A DNA stretch of 17,144 nt from an uncultured candidate division WPS-2 bacterium (GCA_937927945.1 CALEYW010000005.1:1-17144), one strand, 5' to 3'; counted from the first letter of the stretch, positions 7,499 through 15,077 are shown. Program-made: numbers and translations. The notes: generated by a model from the sequence alone, not told the origin.

Positions 7499-8703
7499 CA
7501 CAAGCCTCCGATGTAGCGGCCGGGATTGCAGAGGCCGTACGGGTCGAAATTGTTTTTCATCGCGCGCATCGTGGCGTACTGCGCCGGGAGCAGGGTGGGC
7601 CATGCGTCCACATGCGGGCGTGCGACGTCGGGAATCGCGTGCGCGATCACGCTGCCCGTTCCGCGCGTCTGCGCCGCGACGTTCTCGCGCAGGTCGATGA
7701 GATGCCGCTCGGGCGGCGCGTCGCCGGCGGCGTGCGCGTGGAGAGCGATGCCCATCAGCGGATAGGCGACCGGCACCGCGAGCGGCGCAGACGCCGCAAA
7801 CGACCCCAGGGTCGCGACCGGATAGGCGGGCGGGGCGACGACGCGCACGCGCCATTCGCCGTCGCGCCGGACGGCGCGCTCGCGCTGCTCGTACGATTCG
7901 CGCTCGAGGTCGCTGAGTTCGGTCGCGTCCACGCAGCCCGACGCGGCGGCCACCGGTTCGAGCATCGCGGCTATCTGCGCGTCGACGCCGCCGGCCGTTC
8001 CCGCGAAGGTCACGACGAGCGCGCCGTAGTTGTAGACGACGACGGACTCGGGCTCGAACCGTTGGGCGACGAGCGCGGCGACGGCGGACGCAACGCCGGC
8101 GGCGCCGTCGAAGTGCAGCGCGACGGCGCGCAGCGACGCGGGGAGCGGATAGACGCGCAGCGTCGCGGTGGCGATCGCGCCGAGCGTTCCGAGCGACCCG
8201 ACCATCAGCTTGGGAAGATCGAACCCGGCGACGTTCTTGACGACCTTCCCGCCGCCGCGCGCGCGGACGCCGTCCGGGCGCACGATCCCGACGCCGACGA
8301 TGAGGTCCTTCGCCGTGCCGTAGCGTTGCCGGCGCCGTCCGTAGGCGTTGGTCGCGATGATTCCGCCGACGGTGGCTCGCTCCCGATCGACGACGTCGAT
8401 CGGCAGCATTTGACCGTGCTCGGCGAGCACGCGGTCGAGCTCCGCGAGCGTGACCCCCGCCTCGACCGTGATCGTCTGGTCTTCCGGCGCGTACTCGATC
8501 ACCCGGTCGAGCGCGCTCGTGCGCACGACCGTGTCGAGCGCGCGCGGCGCGTTACCGAGCTGGAGTTCCGTTCCGCCTCCGACGAAGGCGAACGCCTTGC
8601 GCTCGGCGTGCAGTCCGCGCACGACCCCGGCGAGATCCTCGATCGTCTGCGGTGTCACGACGTCGCGCGGGGTGACGCCCGCGACGGCGAGCGAACCGGT
8701 CAT
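7498..8703 (-). CDS. glcE: Glycolate oxidase FAD-binding subunit GlcE
   Basis: The protein has 401 residues and a single PCMH-type FAD-binding domain. Signatures are AFVGGGTELQLGNAP (about residues 40-55), ITVEAGVTLAELDRVL, the GGIIATNAYGRRRQRYG loop, and VKNVAGFDLPKLMVGSLGTLG. The C-terminus NNFDPYGLCNPGRYIGG is typical of the GlcE/GlcD fold. It is shorter than GlcD, as expected, because it lacks the full C-terminal FAD-oxidase domain. GlcE forms the membrane-associated glycolate dehydrogenase complex with GlcD and GlcF. The ATG at 8703 overlaps the glcD stop by 4 nt (ATGA), supporting coupled translation and this start over an upstream in-frame extension of arginine-rich sequence. Confidence 0.94.
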   Translation of the reverse strand: MTGSLAVAGVTPRDVVTPQTIEDLAGVVRGLHAERKAFAFVGGGTELQLGNAPRALDTVVRTSALDRVIEYAPEDQTITVEAGVTLAELDRVLAEHGQMLPIDVVDRERATVGGIIATNAYGRRRQRYGTAKDLIVGVGIVRPDGVRARGGGKVVKNVAGFDLPKLMVGSLGTLGAIATATLRVYPLPASLRAVALHFDGAAGVASAVAALVAQRFEPESVVVYNYGALVVTFAGTAGGVDAQIAAMLEPVAAASGCVDATELSDLERESYEQRERAVRRDGEWRVRVVAPPAYPVATLGSFAASAPLAVPVAYPLMGIALHAHAAGDAPPERHLIDLRENVAAQTRGTGSVIAHAIPDVARPHVDAWPTLLPAQYATMRAMKNNFDPYGLCNPGRYIGGL

Positions 8704-10172
8704 CCGCGACCGGCTTCGCCGCTGATCTCGACGGCGTGCGCGACGTACGCGCCCGGTTTGTCGCCGCACAGCCGTGGGGTCGGGAAGACCTTCTCCGGGT
8801 TGAAGCGGCGCTCGGGATCGAACGCCGTGCGCATCAGCATCATCGTCTCGAGGTCGTCGGCCGAGAACTGCTCGCCGAGGTAACAGGCCTTGTCGTGCCC
8901 GACGCCGTGCTCGCCGGTCACCGAACCGCCGTAGCGCAGGCAGACCCGCAGGATCTCTCCGGCGACGTGCTCGGCCGCCTGCTCTTGACCGGGGATGCGC
9001 GCATCGTAGAGCACGAGCGGATGCAAGTTGCCGTCGCCGGCGTGAAAGACGTTGGCGATGCGCAGCCCGGCGCCCGCGCCCAGCGCCGCGATCTCACGCA
9101 AGACCGGCGCGATGTCTTTGCGCGGGATGACGCCGTCCTGTACGTGGTAGTTCGGCGAGATGCGCCCCATCGCGGCGAACGCCGCCTTGCGGCCCTTCCA
9201 CGCGAGGGCCCGCTCCGCGTCGTCCTTCGGTGCGCGGATCTCGATCGATCCGGCCGCTTCGAGCTGCTCGCGCGCACGGGCCGTCGTCTCTTCGACTTCC
9301 GCGTCGACGCCGTCGACGTCCATCAGCAGCAGCGCCCCGACGTCGAGCGGCCAATCGACACCGGTGGCGAGGACGATCGCTTCGATCGCCAGCCGATCCA
9401 TCATCTCGATCGCCGCCGGGACGATTCCCGCGCCGACGATGCGCGAGACGGCATCGCCGGCCTCGTCGGTGGACGGGAACGTCGCGAAGAGGGTCTGCGT
9501 GCGCGCCGGCGTGCGCATCACGCGAACCAGCGCCTCGGTGACGATCCCCGTCATCCCTTCGCTGCCGACGATCACGCCGGCCAGATCGTAGCCGAGCGGA
9601 TCGAGCTCGCCGGCGCGCGATCCGACCTGCACGATCTCGCCGTCGCCCAGGACGATCGTCAGACCGAGCACGTGATTGACGGTGAAGCCGTACTTGAGGC
9701 AATGCGCGCCGCCGGAGTTCTCCGCGACGTTGCCGCCGATCGTGCACACGCTCTGCGACGAGGGATCGGGTACGTAATAATAGCCGTCGGCGGCCAGCGC
9801 GCGCGAGATGTCGAGGTTGATGACGCCAGGCTCGACGCGCGCGACGCGGTTCTCGAGATCGACGTCGAGGATCTTCTTCATGCGCGAGAGACCGATGACG
9901 ACGCACCCGGTGCTCGGCAGCGATCCGCCGGAGAGTCCGGTCCCCGCACCGCGCGGCACGATCGGAAGGTCCAGTTCGCGCGCGAGCTTCACGCAGTCCG
10001 CGACTTCTTGCGTCGAGCCGGGCAGCACGACGACGGCCGGCCGCACGCGATACCCGAGCAGACCGTCGCATTCGTAGGTGCGCAGTTCGGCCGGTTTCCA
10101 GATCGCGTTCTTCTCGCCGACGATGGCCGCGAAACGCGCGCTGAGGGCATCGGGCACGGTCGCGACGCTCAC
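8700..10172 (-). CDS. glcD: Glycolate oxidase FAD subunit GlcD
   Basis: The 490-residue catalytic subunit oxidises glycolate (often also D-lactate) to glyoxylate. The FAD-binding domain shows VPRGAGTGLSGGSLPSTGCV and GGNVAENSGGAHCLKYGFTV. The C-terminal FAD-linked oxidase domain shows the metal/substrate motif NVFHAGDGNLHPLVLYD and the terminal GGSVTGEHGVGHDKACYL. The start is GTG at 10172, overlapping the stop of the GntR regulator by 4 nt (GTGA). Its own stop overlaps the glcE start, so regulator, glcD, glcE and glcF form one transcript. A D-lactate dehydrogenase is the main alternative for the isolated subunit; the three-subunit arrangement favours glycolate. Confidence 0.95.
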   Translation of the reverse strand: MSVATVPDALSARFAAIVGEKNAIWKPAELRTYECDGLLGYRVRPAVVVLPGSTQEVADCVKLARELDLPIVPRGAGTGLSGGSLPSTGCVVIGLSRMKKILDVDLENRVARVEPGVINLDISRALAADGYYYVPDPSSQSVCTIGGNVAENSGGAHCLKYGFTVNHVLGLTIVLGDGEIVQVGSRAGELDPLGYDLAGVIVGSEGMTGIVTEALVRVMRTPARTQTLFATFPSTDEAGDAVSRIVGAGIVPAAIEMMDRLAIEAIVLATGVDWPLDVGALLLMDVDGVDAEVEETTARAREQLEAAGSIEIRAPKDDAERALAWKGRKAAFAAMGRISPNYHVQDGVIPRKDIAPVLREIAALGAGAGLRIANVFHAGDGNLHPLVLYDARIPGQEQAAEHVAGEILRVCLRYGGSVTGEHGVGHDKACYLGEQFSADDLETMMLMRTAFDPERRFNPEKVFPTPRLCGDKPGAYVAHAVEISGEAGRG

Positions 10173-10858
10173 GACGCCGCGTCCGTTTTCCGCTTCGCGG
10201 CGGCGGTCAGCCGCATCACGGCGGCACGCGCGTTCGCGATGTGCGCCGCCGTCCGTTCGCCGGCCGCCTGCTCGTCGTGCGCGCGCAGCGCGTCGAGAAT
10301 CGCTTGATGCTCGTCGACCGTCTGACGGCGACGCACCGGGTCGGAGAGCGAGAAGAACCGGTACGTGATCAGCTCTTCGCGCAGCTCAGTCAGCATGCGC
10401 TTGAGCCGCTCGCCGGTCGCGATCCCCAAGATCAGATCGTGAAAGGCGGTGTCCTGACGCTCCATTTCGCTCGGGTCGTCGAGCGCATCGCGCATCGCTT
10501 CGAGATGCCCCTCGAGCCGGTCCACGTGACCCGGGCGGATCGTACGCGCCGCGCGCCGGGCCGCCAGCGATTCGAGCGCCTCGCGGATCTCGAAGACGCA
10601 CTCGACCTCGTCGCCCCGCAGTTCGCGCACGACGGTGCCGCGCAGTCCGCGCGGTTCCAGCAGCCCCTCGGCCTCGAGCCGGCGCAGCGCCTCGCGGACC
10701 GGCGTTCGGCTCGCGCCGAGCCGGGCGGCGACCTCCGACTCGATCACCGGGGTACCGGCCGCCAGGTCGCCGCTGATGATCGCGTTGCGGAGCCGGTCGT
10801 GGATGCGCTCTCGCAGGGGGAGCGCGCGCCGGATCGGCTGCAGCGACTTCACGTGCAT
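10169..10858 (-). CDS. GntR-family regulator, FadR/FCD subgroup (GlcC-like)
   Basis: The protein has 229 residues. The N-terminal winged helix-turn-helix is clear: LRERIHDRLRNAIISGDLAAG then RLGASRTPVREALRRLEAEG (about residues 15-70). The C-terminal all-helical FCD ligand domain keeps the likely metal/ligand residues in RQDTAFHDLIL, DEHQAILDALRAHD and AAHIANARAAV. It heads the glcDEF operon and is divergent from hyi-glxR, so it most likely senses glycolate, glyoxylate or a related small acid and controls both transcripts and itself. The perfect palindrome between the two transcripts is its likely site. It may be leaderless: a TTGACG/TACGGT promoter lies only 6 nt before the ATG. The effector is inferred from context only. 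Confidence 0.92.
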   Translation of the reverse strand: MHVKSLQPIRRALPLRERIHDRLRNAIISGDLAAGTPVIESEVAARLGASRTPVREALRRLEAEGLLEPRGLRGTVVRELRGDEVECVFEIREALESLAARRAARTIRPGHVDRLEGHLEAMRDALDDPSEMERQDTAFHDLILGIATGERLKRMLTELREELITYRFFSLSDPVRRRQTVDEHQAILDALRAHDEQAAGERTAAHIANARAAVMRLTAAAKRKTDAAS

Positions 10859-10864
10859 GAACCT

Positions 10865-10893
10865 ACCGTACCCTCCTCCACGGGCCGCGTCAA
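10865..10893 (-). promoter_or_regulatory. Candidate promoter of the gntR-glcDEF operon
   Basis: On the minus strand a TTGACG (-35, 10888-10893) and a TACGGT (-10, 10865-10870) are separated by exactly 17 bases. The -10 element ends 6 bases before the gntR ATG, so transcription would begin at or next to the start codon. The alternative is a longer leader using the GGAGGAGG stretch inside the spacer as a distant ribosome-binding site. The -10 match is only partial, so this is a moderate call. Confidence 0.45.
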
Positions 10894-10894
10894 T

Positions 10895-10909
10895 GGGATA
10901 CCGTATCCC
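10895..10909. promoter_or_regulatory. Perfect 15-bp palindrome, likely operator of the GntR regulator
   Basis: The sequence GGGATACCGTATCCC is an exact inverted repeat of two 7-base arms around a single C at 10902. It lies 36 bases upstream of the gntR start codon and 80 bases upstream of the hyi start codon, and just upstream of the candidate gntR -35. The next bases repeat a near half-site (GTATTCC at 10910-10916). GTACCC at 10868-10873 and GGGTAC at 10953-10958 are further partial half-sites. Short GTA/TAC-bearing palindromes are usual targets of FadR-type GntR proteins. Confidence 0.7.
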
Positions 10910-10935
10910 GTATTCCGGCGGGGAGGAGGGCGGCC

Positions 10936-10966
10936 GGCTTCGAATGACCCGTGGGTACGCGAAGCC
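10936..10966 (+). promoter_or_regulatory. Stem-loop in the hyi 5' leader
   Basis: The arms GGCTTCG (10936-10942) and CGAAGCC (10960-10966) are perfectly complementary, and an inner ACCC/GGGT pair (10947-10950 with 10953-10956) can extend the fold. It ends 10 bases before the GGAGGT ribosome-binding site of hyi. It could modulate translation, form part of an attenuation-like leader, or reflect protein-binding half-sites on DNA. No known riboswitch class is recognised. Confidence 0.4.
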
Positions 10967-10976
10967 CTTCCCACCC

Positions 10977-10982
10977 GGAGGT
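10977..10982 (+). promoter_or_regulatory. Ribosome-binding site of hyi
   Basis: GGAGGT lies 7 bases before the ATG at 10990. This decides the start in favour of MPRFSANL over an in-frame upstream GTG at 10951. Confidence 0.8.
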
Positions 10983-10989
10983 CACCCCC

Positions 10990-11784
10990 ATGCCGCGGTT
11001 CTCGGCGAACCTCTCGTTCCTCTATCCAGAGCTGCCGTTCCTGGAGCGCATCGACGCGGCGGCCGCGAACGGCTTTCGCGGCGTCGAGTACATGTCGCCG
11101 TACGAGTACGACGTCGCCGAGATCAAACGGCGGCTGCGCGCTGGCGGCGTCGCGCAAGTGCTCTTCAACCTCCCCGTCGGCGACTTCGCGAAGGGCGAGC
11201 GCGGGTACGCCACCGATCCGTCGCGGGTCAAAGAGTTCCGGCGCGGCGTGGAGGCGGCGGTCACGATCGCCCGCGATCTCGACTGCACGCGGATCAACTG
11301 CTTGACGGGGATCGCGATTCCCGGACTCGATCCCGCCGTCGCGCGCGCCACGCTGGTCGAGAACGTGCGGTATGCTGCCGCGTCGCTGGCCGCGACGGGC
11401 GTGACCCTGGTCGTCGAACCGCTCAACCGCATCGACACGCCGGGCTTCGTCATCGGCACGACCGCCGAAGGACTCGCGCTGATCGACGAGACGGGCGCGC
11501 CGAACTTCGCGCTGCAGTACGACTGCTATCACGCGCAGCGCGCCGAAGGAAACATCATCGCGACGCTGCGCGCGCACATCGCGCGGATCAAGCACGTGCA
11601 GGTCGCCGACAGCCCCGGCCGCAACGAGCCCGGAACCGGCGAGCTCGCGTACGAACGCATCTTGCCGGTGCTCGACGAGATCGGGTATGACGGGTGGGTC
11701 GGGCTCGAGTACAAACCCTCGCGCGCGACCGCCGAGACACTGTCCTGGATGCACGCTTTCACCGCGAACGAGGTCGTTTCATGA
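10990..11784 (+). CDS. hyi: Hydroxypyruvate isomerase family protein
   Basis: This 264-residue TIM-barrel protein of the xylose-isomerase-like superfamily starts MPRFSANLSFLYPELPFLER, as Hyi proteins do. Other signatures are QVLFNLPVGDFAKGERGYA, VVEPLNRIDTPGF, LQYDCYHAQRAEGN and DSPGRNEPGTGELAY. The two catalytic glutamates expected for the family are present at Glu143 (VEPLN) and Glu240 (LEYKP), essentially the positions known from E. coli Hyi. Hyi interconverts hydroxypyruvate and tartronate semialdehyde in the cytoplasm. The next gene reduces tartronate semialdehyde, and the two are joined by a 4-nt ATGA overlap. Related proteins (OtnI, 2-oxo-tetronate isomerase) share most motifs, so the exact substrate is probable rather than proven. 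Confidence 0.9.
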   Translation: MPRFSANLSFLYPELPFLERIDAAAANGFRGVEYMSPYEYDVAEIKRRLRAGGVAQVLFNLPVGDFAKGERGYATDPSRVKEFRRGVEAAVTIARDLDCTRINCLTGIAIPGLDPAVARATLVENVRYAAASLAATGVTLVVEPLNRIDTPGFVIGTTAEGLALIDETGAPNFALQYDCYHAQRAEGNIIATLRAHIARIKHVQVADSPGRNEPGTGELAYERILPVLDEIGYDGWVGLEYKPSRATAETLSWMHAFTANEVVS

Positions 11785-12662
11785 GCAGTCAACCCACGGT
11801 CGGGTTCATCGGCCTCGGCATCATGGGGAAGCCGATGGCACGCAACCTCCTGCGCGCCGGCTTTCCGATCATCGTCCTGAACCGCTCGCGCCGGCCGGTC
11901 GACGAGCTCGTCGCGGAAGGCGCGACCGCCGGCACCTCGCCGCAAGACGTCGCGTCGCGCAGCGACGTCGTGATCACGATGCTGCCCGACTCGCCCGACG
12001 TGGAGGCGGTCGTGCTCGGCGAGAACGGCGTCGTGAACGGAATCAAACGCGGCGCGCTCTACATCGACATGAGCACGATCGCACCCGCGACCGCACGGAA
12101 GGTTGCGGACGCGATGACGCAGCGCGGCGTCGACCCGCTCGACGCGCCGGTCAGCGGCGGCGAGAAGGGCGCGATCGACGGCGCGCTCTCGATCATGATC
12201 GGCGGTTCCGACGCGGCGGTCGAACGCGCGCAGTCGATCTTCGCGGTGCTCGGGAAGAACGTCGTGCACGTCGGCCCGACCGGCGCGGGTCAGGTGACGA
12301 AAGCGTGCAACCAGATCGTCGTCGGCGTGACGATCGAAGCGGTCGCCGAGGCGCTCGCCCTGGCCATCGCGTCCGGCGTCGATCCGGCGAAGGTTCGCGC
12401 GGCGTTGCTCGGGGGATTCGCGCAGAGCAAGATCCTCGAAGTCCACGGTCAGCGGATGATCGACCGTGCGTTCAACCCAGGGTTCAAAGCCAAGCTGCAC
12501 CGCAAGGACATGAACATCGCGGTGAACGCCGGCCAGGAACGTGATCTCGACTTGGCCGGCGCCGCGCTGGTGCGCGCCCGCTTCGACGAGCTCATCGCAC
12601 GCGGCGACGGCGAAAAAGACCACAGCGCGCTGATCACGCTCTACGAAACGCCCTCGGCCTGA
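11781..12662 (+). CDS. glxR: 2-hydroxy-3-oxopropionate (tartronate semialdehyde) reductase, GlxR/GarR type
   Basis: The protein has 293 residues of the beta-hydroxyacid dehydrogenase family. The N-terminal NAD(P) site is VGFIGLGIMGKPMARNLL (residues 7-24). The substrate-binding DAPVSGGEKGAIDGALSIM motif (about 121-139) and the catalytic GAGQVTKACNQ segment, with Lys174 and Asn177, are intact. KILEVHGQRM and KAKLHRKDMN near the C-terminus are characteristic of tartronate semialdehyde reductases. It reduces tartronate semialdehyde to D-glycerate. The ATG overlaps the hyi stop by 4 nt and GAGG lies 7 nt before it. Its 3' end overlaps the end of the convergent dehydratase gene by 22 nt. Confidence 0.92.
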   Translation: MSSQPTVGFIGLGIMGKPMARNLLRAGFPIIVLNRSRRPVDELVAEGATAGTSPQDVASRSDVVITMLPDSPDVEAVVLGENGVVNGIKRGALYIDMSTIAPATARKVADAMTQRGVDPLDAPVSGGEKGAIDGALSIMIGGSDAAVERAQSIFAVLGKNVVHVGPTGAGQVTKACNQIVVGVTIEAVAEALALAIASGVDPAKVRAALLGGFAQSKILEVHGQRMIDRAFNPGFKAKLHRKDMNIAVNAGQERDLDLAGAALVRARFDELIARGDGEKDHSALITLYETPSA

Positions 12663-14362
12663 GCGGTCAGAAAGTCGAAGTCGCAACCGAGCTCGGGGCC
12701 TAAGATGTGCTCGGCGTATAACTTGAGGTAACCCCGCGCGGGAACGGCCGGTGCCGCGAATCCGGCGAGCCGCTCGGCGATCTGCGCGTCGCTGAGCGTG
12801 ACGTCGAGGCGCCGCTCGCGCAAGCTCATCCGAATACGGTCGCCGTCGCGCACCGCACCGAGCGGTCCGCCGGCGGCGGCTTCCGGCGAGACGTGCAGCA
12901 CGACCGCACCGTAGGCTGTGCCGCTCATCCGCGCATCGCTGATCCGCAGCATGTCTCGCACACCGCGCGCCAGGAGTTTTTTCGGAATCGGCAAGTAGCC
13001 CGCTTCGGGCATCCCGGCGCCGATCGGCCCGGCGTTCTGCAACACCAGCACGTCGTCGGGTTCGACGTCCAGATCGGGACTGTCGATGCGTAGCGCCAGG
13101 TCGGCGAGGTCGCGGAACACGACCGCGCGGCCTTCGTGTTCCATCAGCCGCGCATCCGCCGCGGCTGCTTTGAGGATCGCGCCGTTCGGCGCGAGGTTGC
13201 CGAACAGCGCGACCAGCGCGTCGCGCGCGAAGAGCGGCTCGGCAGCGGTGCGAATGACCTTGCGGTCGACGTACTCGGGAACGCGCGCCAAGCGCGCATC
13301 GAGCGTTTCTCCGGCGACCGAGAACGTGTCGCGCTGGAGCAGCGGTGCGAGTTCGCGCAGCAGAGCGCCGACGCCGCCCGCCGCGTGAAACTGCTCCATG
13401 TAGTGCTCGCCGACCGGCTTGACGTTCACCAGCACCGGCGTCGTCGCGCTGACCGCGTTGAGGTGATCGAGCGTCAGCGGAAGACCGCGCCGTCCGGCGA
13501 TCGCGGTGAGATGGATGACGCCGTTGGTCGAGCCGCCGATCGCCAACAGCACCCGCAACGCATTCTCGACGCTCGCCGCGGTGACGATCTTGTCGGGCGT
13601 GAGGCCTTCGGCCGCGAGCGCGACCGCGCGCGCGCCGGTCGCCTCGGCGATGCGCAACCGCTCGGCATGCACGGCCGGTGGCGTCGCCGAGCCCGGCAGG
13701 CTCATGCCGAGCGCTTCCGTCACGCACGCCATCGTGCTGGCGGTGCCCATCACTGCGCACGTTCCGGCGGTGGTCGCCAAGTTGGACTCGAGCGCACGGA
13801 TGCGCTCGTCGGAGAGCTCGCCTGCGCGATAGCGCGCCCACCACGAACGGCAATCGGTGCACGCGCCGAGCCGCGCGCCCTCGAAACTGCCCGTCATCAT
13901 CGGTCCGACGACCAACGCGATCGCCGGTTTTCCGGCGGAGATCGCACCCATCAACTGCGCGGGCAGCGTCTTGTCGCAACCGCCGATCAGCACGACCGCG
14001 TCCATCGGCTGCGCGCGAATCATCTCCTCGACGTCCATCGCCATCAAATTGCGGAACACGAGGCTCGTCGGCGAGAGAAACGGTTCGCCGAGCGAAATGG
14101 TCGGGAACTCGAGCGGCAGCCCGCCGGCTGCAAGCACGCCGCGTGAGACCGCCGTCACCAATTCCGGCGTCGTGCGATGACAGTTGTTGAACCCACCGCC
14201 TGCCGTCGCGATGCCGACGATCGGCCGCTCCAGCATCGCATCCGAAAATCCCATCGACTTCGCGAACGCGCGCCGCAAATACAACGAAAAATCGCGATCG
14301 CCGTAATTGGTGAGCCCGCGCGAAAGGCCGGTCATTGAGCCATGGGTACTCGATTCCGCCAT
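12641..14362 (-). CDS. IlvD/Edd-family iron-sulfur dehydratase, probably sugar-acid type
   Basis: The protein has 573 residues from the ATG at 14362 (564 if it starts at 14335). Three likely Fe-S cysteines are Cys61 (FNNCHRTTPEL), Cys129 (GGCDKTLPAQLMGA) and Cys202 (GTCAVMGTASTM); Lys131 would be the carbamylated Mg ligand. The phrases PLEFPTISLGE, NLMAMDVEEMIR and LGACTDCRSWW resemble sugar-acid dehydratases (arabinonate, xylonate) more than true branched-chain IlvD, but the substrate is not certain. Members remove water from a 2,3-dihydroxy acid to give a 2-keto acid. The open frame runs on upstream to 14518, but that part is low-complexity and crosses the first CRISPR repeat, so it was excluded. 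No strong ribosome-binding site is seen. Confidence 0.88.
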   Translation of the reverse strand: MAESSTHGSMTGLSRGLTNYGDRDFSLYLRRAFAKSMGFSDAMLERPIVGIATAGGGFNNCHRTTPELVTAVSRGVLAAGGLPLEFPTISLGEPFLSPTSLVFRNLMAMDVEEMIRAQPMDAVVLIGGCDKTLPAQLMGAISAGKPAIALVVGPMMTGSFEGARLGACTDCRSWWARYRAGELSDERIRALESNLATTAGTCAVMGTASTMACVTEALGMSLPGSATPPAVHAERLRIAEATGARAVALAAEGLTPDKIVTAASVENALRVLLAIGGSTNGVIHLTAIAGRRGLPLTLDHLNAVSATTPVLVNVKPVGEHYMEQFHAAGGVGALLRELAPLLQRDTFSVAGETLDARLARVPEYVDRKVIRTAAEPLFARDALVALFGNLAPNGAILKAAAADARLMEHEGRAVVFRDLADLALRIDSPDLDVEPDDVLVLQNAGPIGAGMPEAGYLPIPKKLLARGVRDMLRISDARMSGTAYGAVVLHVSPEAAAGGPLGAVRDGDRIRMSLRERRLDVTLSDAQIAERLAGFAAPAVPARGYLKLYAEHILGPELGCDFDFLTAQAEGVS

Positions 14363-14462
14363 TCCGCGGGCTTTCGTGCGGAGAATGGATGGGCCCTCGA
14401 CGAATGATGTGCCGGGCAGCGCAAACGCGGCAACCCTCGGCGGAACCAGGCCGGCGCGCTGC

Positions 14463-15077
14463 GGTTCAACGAAGCCGCGTCGTCCACAGACGCGGATGGG
14501 ATAAGCTTCCTGTTCCAACTACGGGCATGATAAACGCTTCAACGAAACCGAGTCGTCGCCGACGCGGATGATCTGCAAGGTCTTCACCGCAGCGGTCCCA
14601 CGGTGCTGCTTCAACGGAGCCGCGTCGTCGCCGACGCGGTTGGGCTGCGCGTTACGGTTTGCCGCCGCAGCGACCGAGGCGCTTCAACGCAGCCGCCTCG
14701 TCGCCGACGCGGTTGGGAAGCTACGGGGTTCGGCAGTCCGATCACCGGGATGCTGCTTCAATGGAGCCGCGTCTTCGCCGACGCCGATGGCTCGGCGGCG
14801 CGCGATACGGGATCAAGTTCGCCGAGCTTCAACGGAGCCGCGTCGTCGCCGACGCGGATGGTCTTCGGACGAGCGAAGTAGTCGACCGTGTAGTCCTGCT
14901 TCAACGGAGCCGCGGCGTCGCCGACGCGGATGGTCTGCGTCATCGTTCACGCTGCCGCTCCAAGTCGGGCTTCAACGGAGCCGCGTCGTCGCCGACGCGG
15001 ATGGATCTCTCGGTCCGACAATGGCGCGGATCGTACAACTAGCTTCAACGGAGCCGCGTCGTCGCCGACGCGGATGG
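14463..15077 (-). CRISPR. CRISPR array, nine repeats and eight spacers, no cas genes nearby
   Basis: The 36-nt repeats begin GCTTCAAC on the plus strand, contain CCGCGTCG-TCGC-CGACGCGG (an 8-bp stem with a 4-nt loop) and end GGATGG. They start at 14463 (37 nt, degenerate), 14536, 14608, 14681, 14755, 14826, 14898, 14969 and 15042. Spacers are 36, 36, 37, 38, 35, 36, 35 and 37 nt and all differ. Repeats at 14826, 14969 and 15042 are identical and the one at 14898 has one change. Those at 14536, 14608, 14681 and 14755 have 4, 1, 3 and 3 changes. Decay at the left end, and a minus-strand repeat ending GTTGAAGC (the usual handle form of class 1 arrays), both put the leader on the right and transcription on the minus strand. 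Type cannot be assigned. Confidence 0.95.

Noticed and set aside
11529..13979. An 816-residue minus-strand open frame
   Set aside because: It runs antisense to hyi and glxR and out of frame with the dehydratase; its arginine-rich composition is typical of a shadow frame.
14363..14518. N-terminal extension of the dehydratase to 14518 (52 more residues)
   Set aside because: It crosses the degenerate first CRISPR repeat, has no family resemblance, and the protein already has normal length from 14362.
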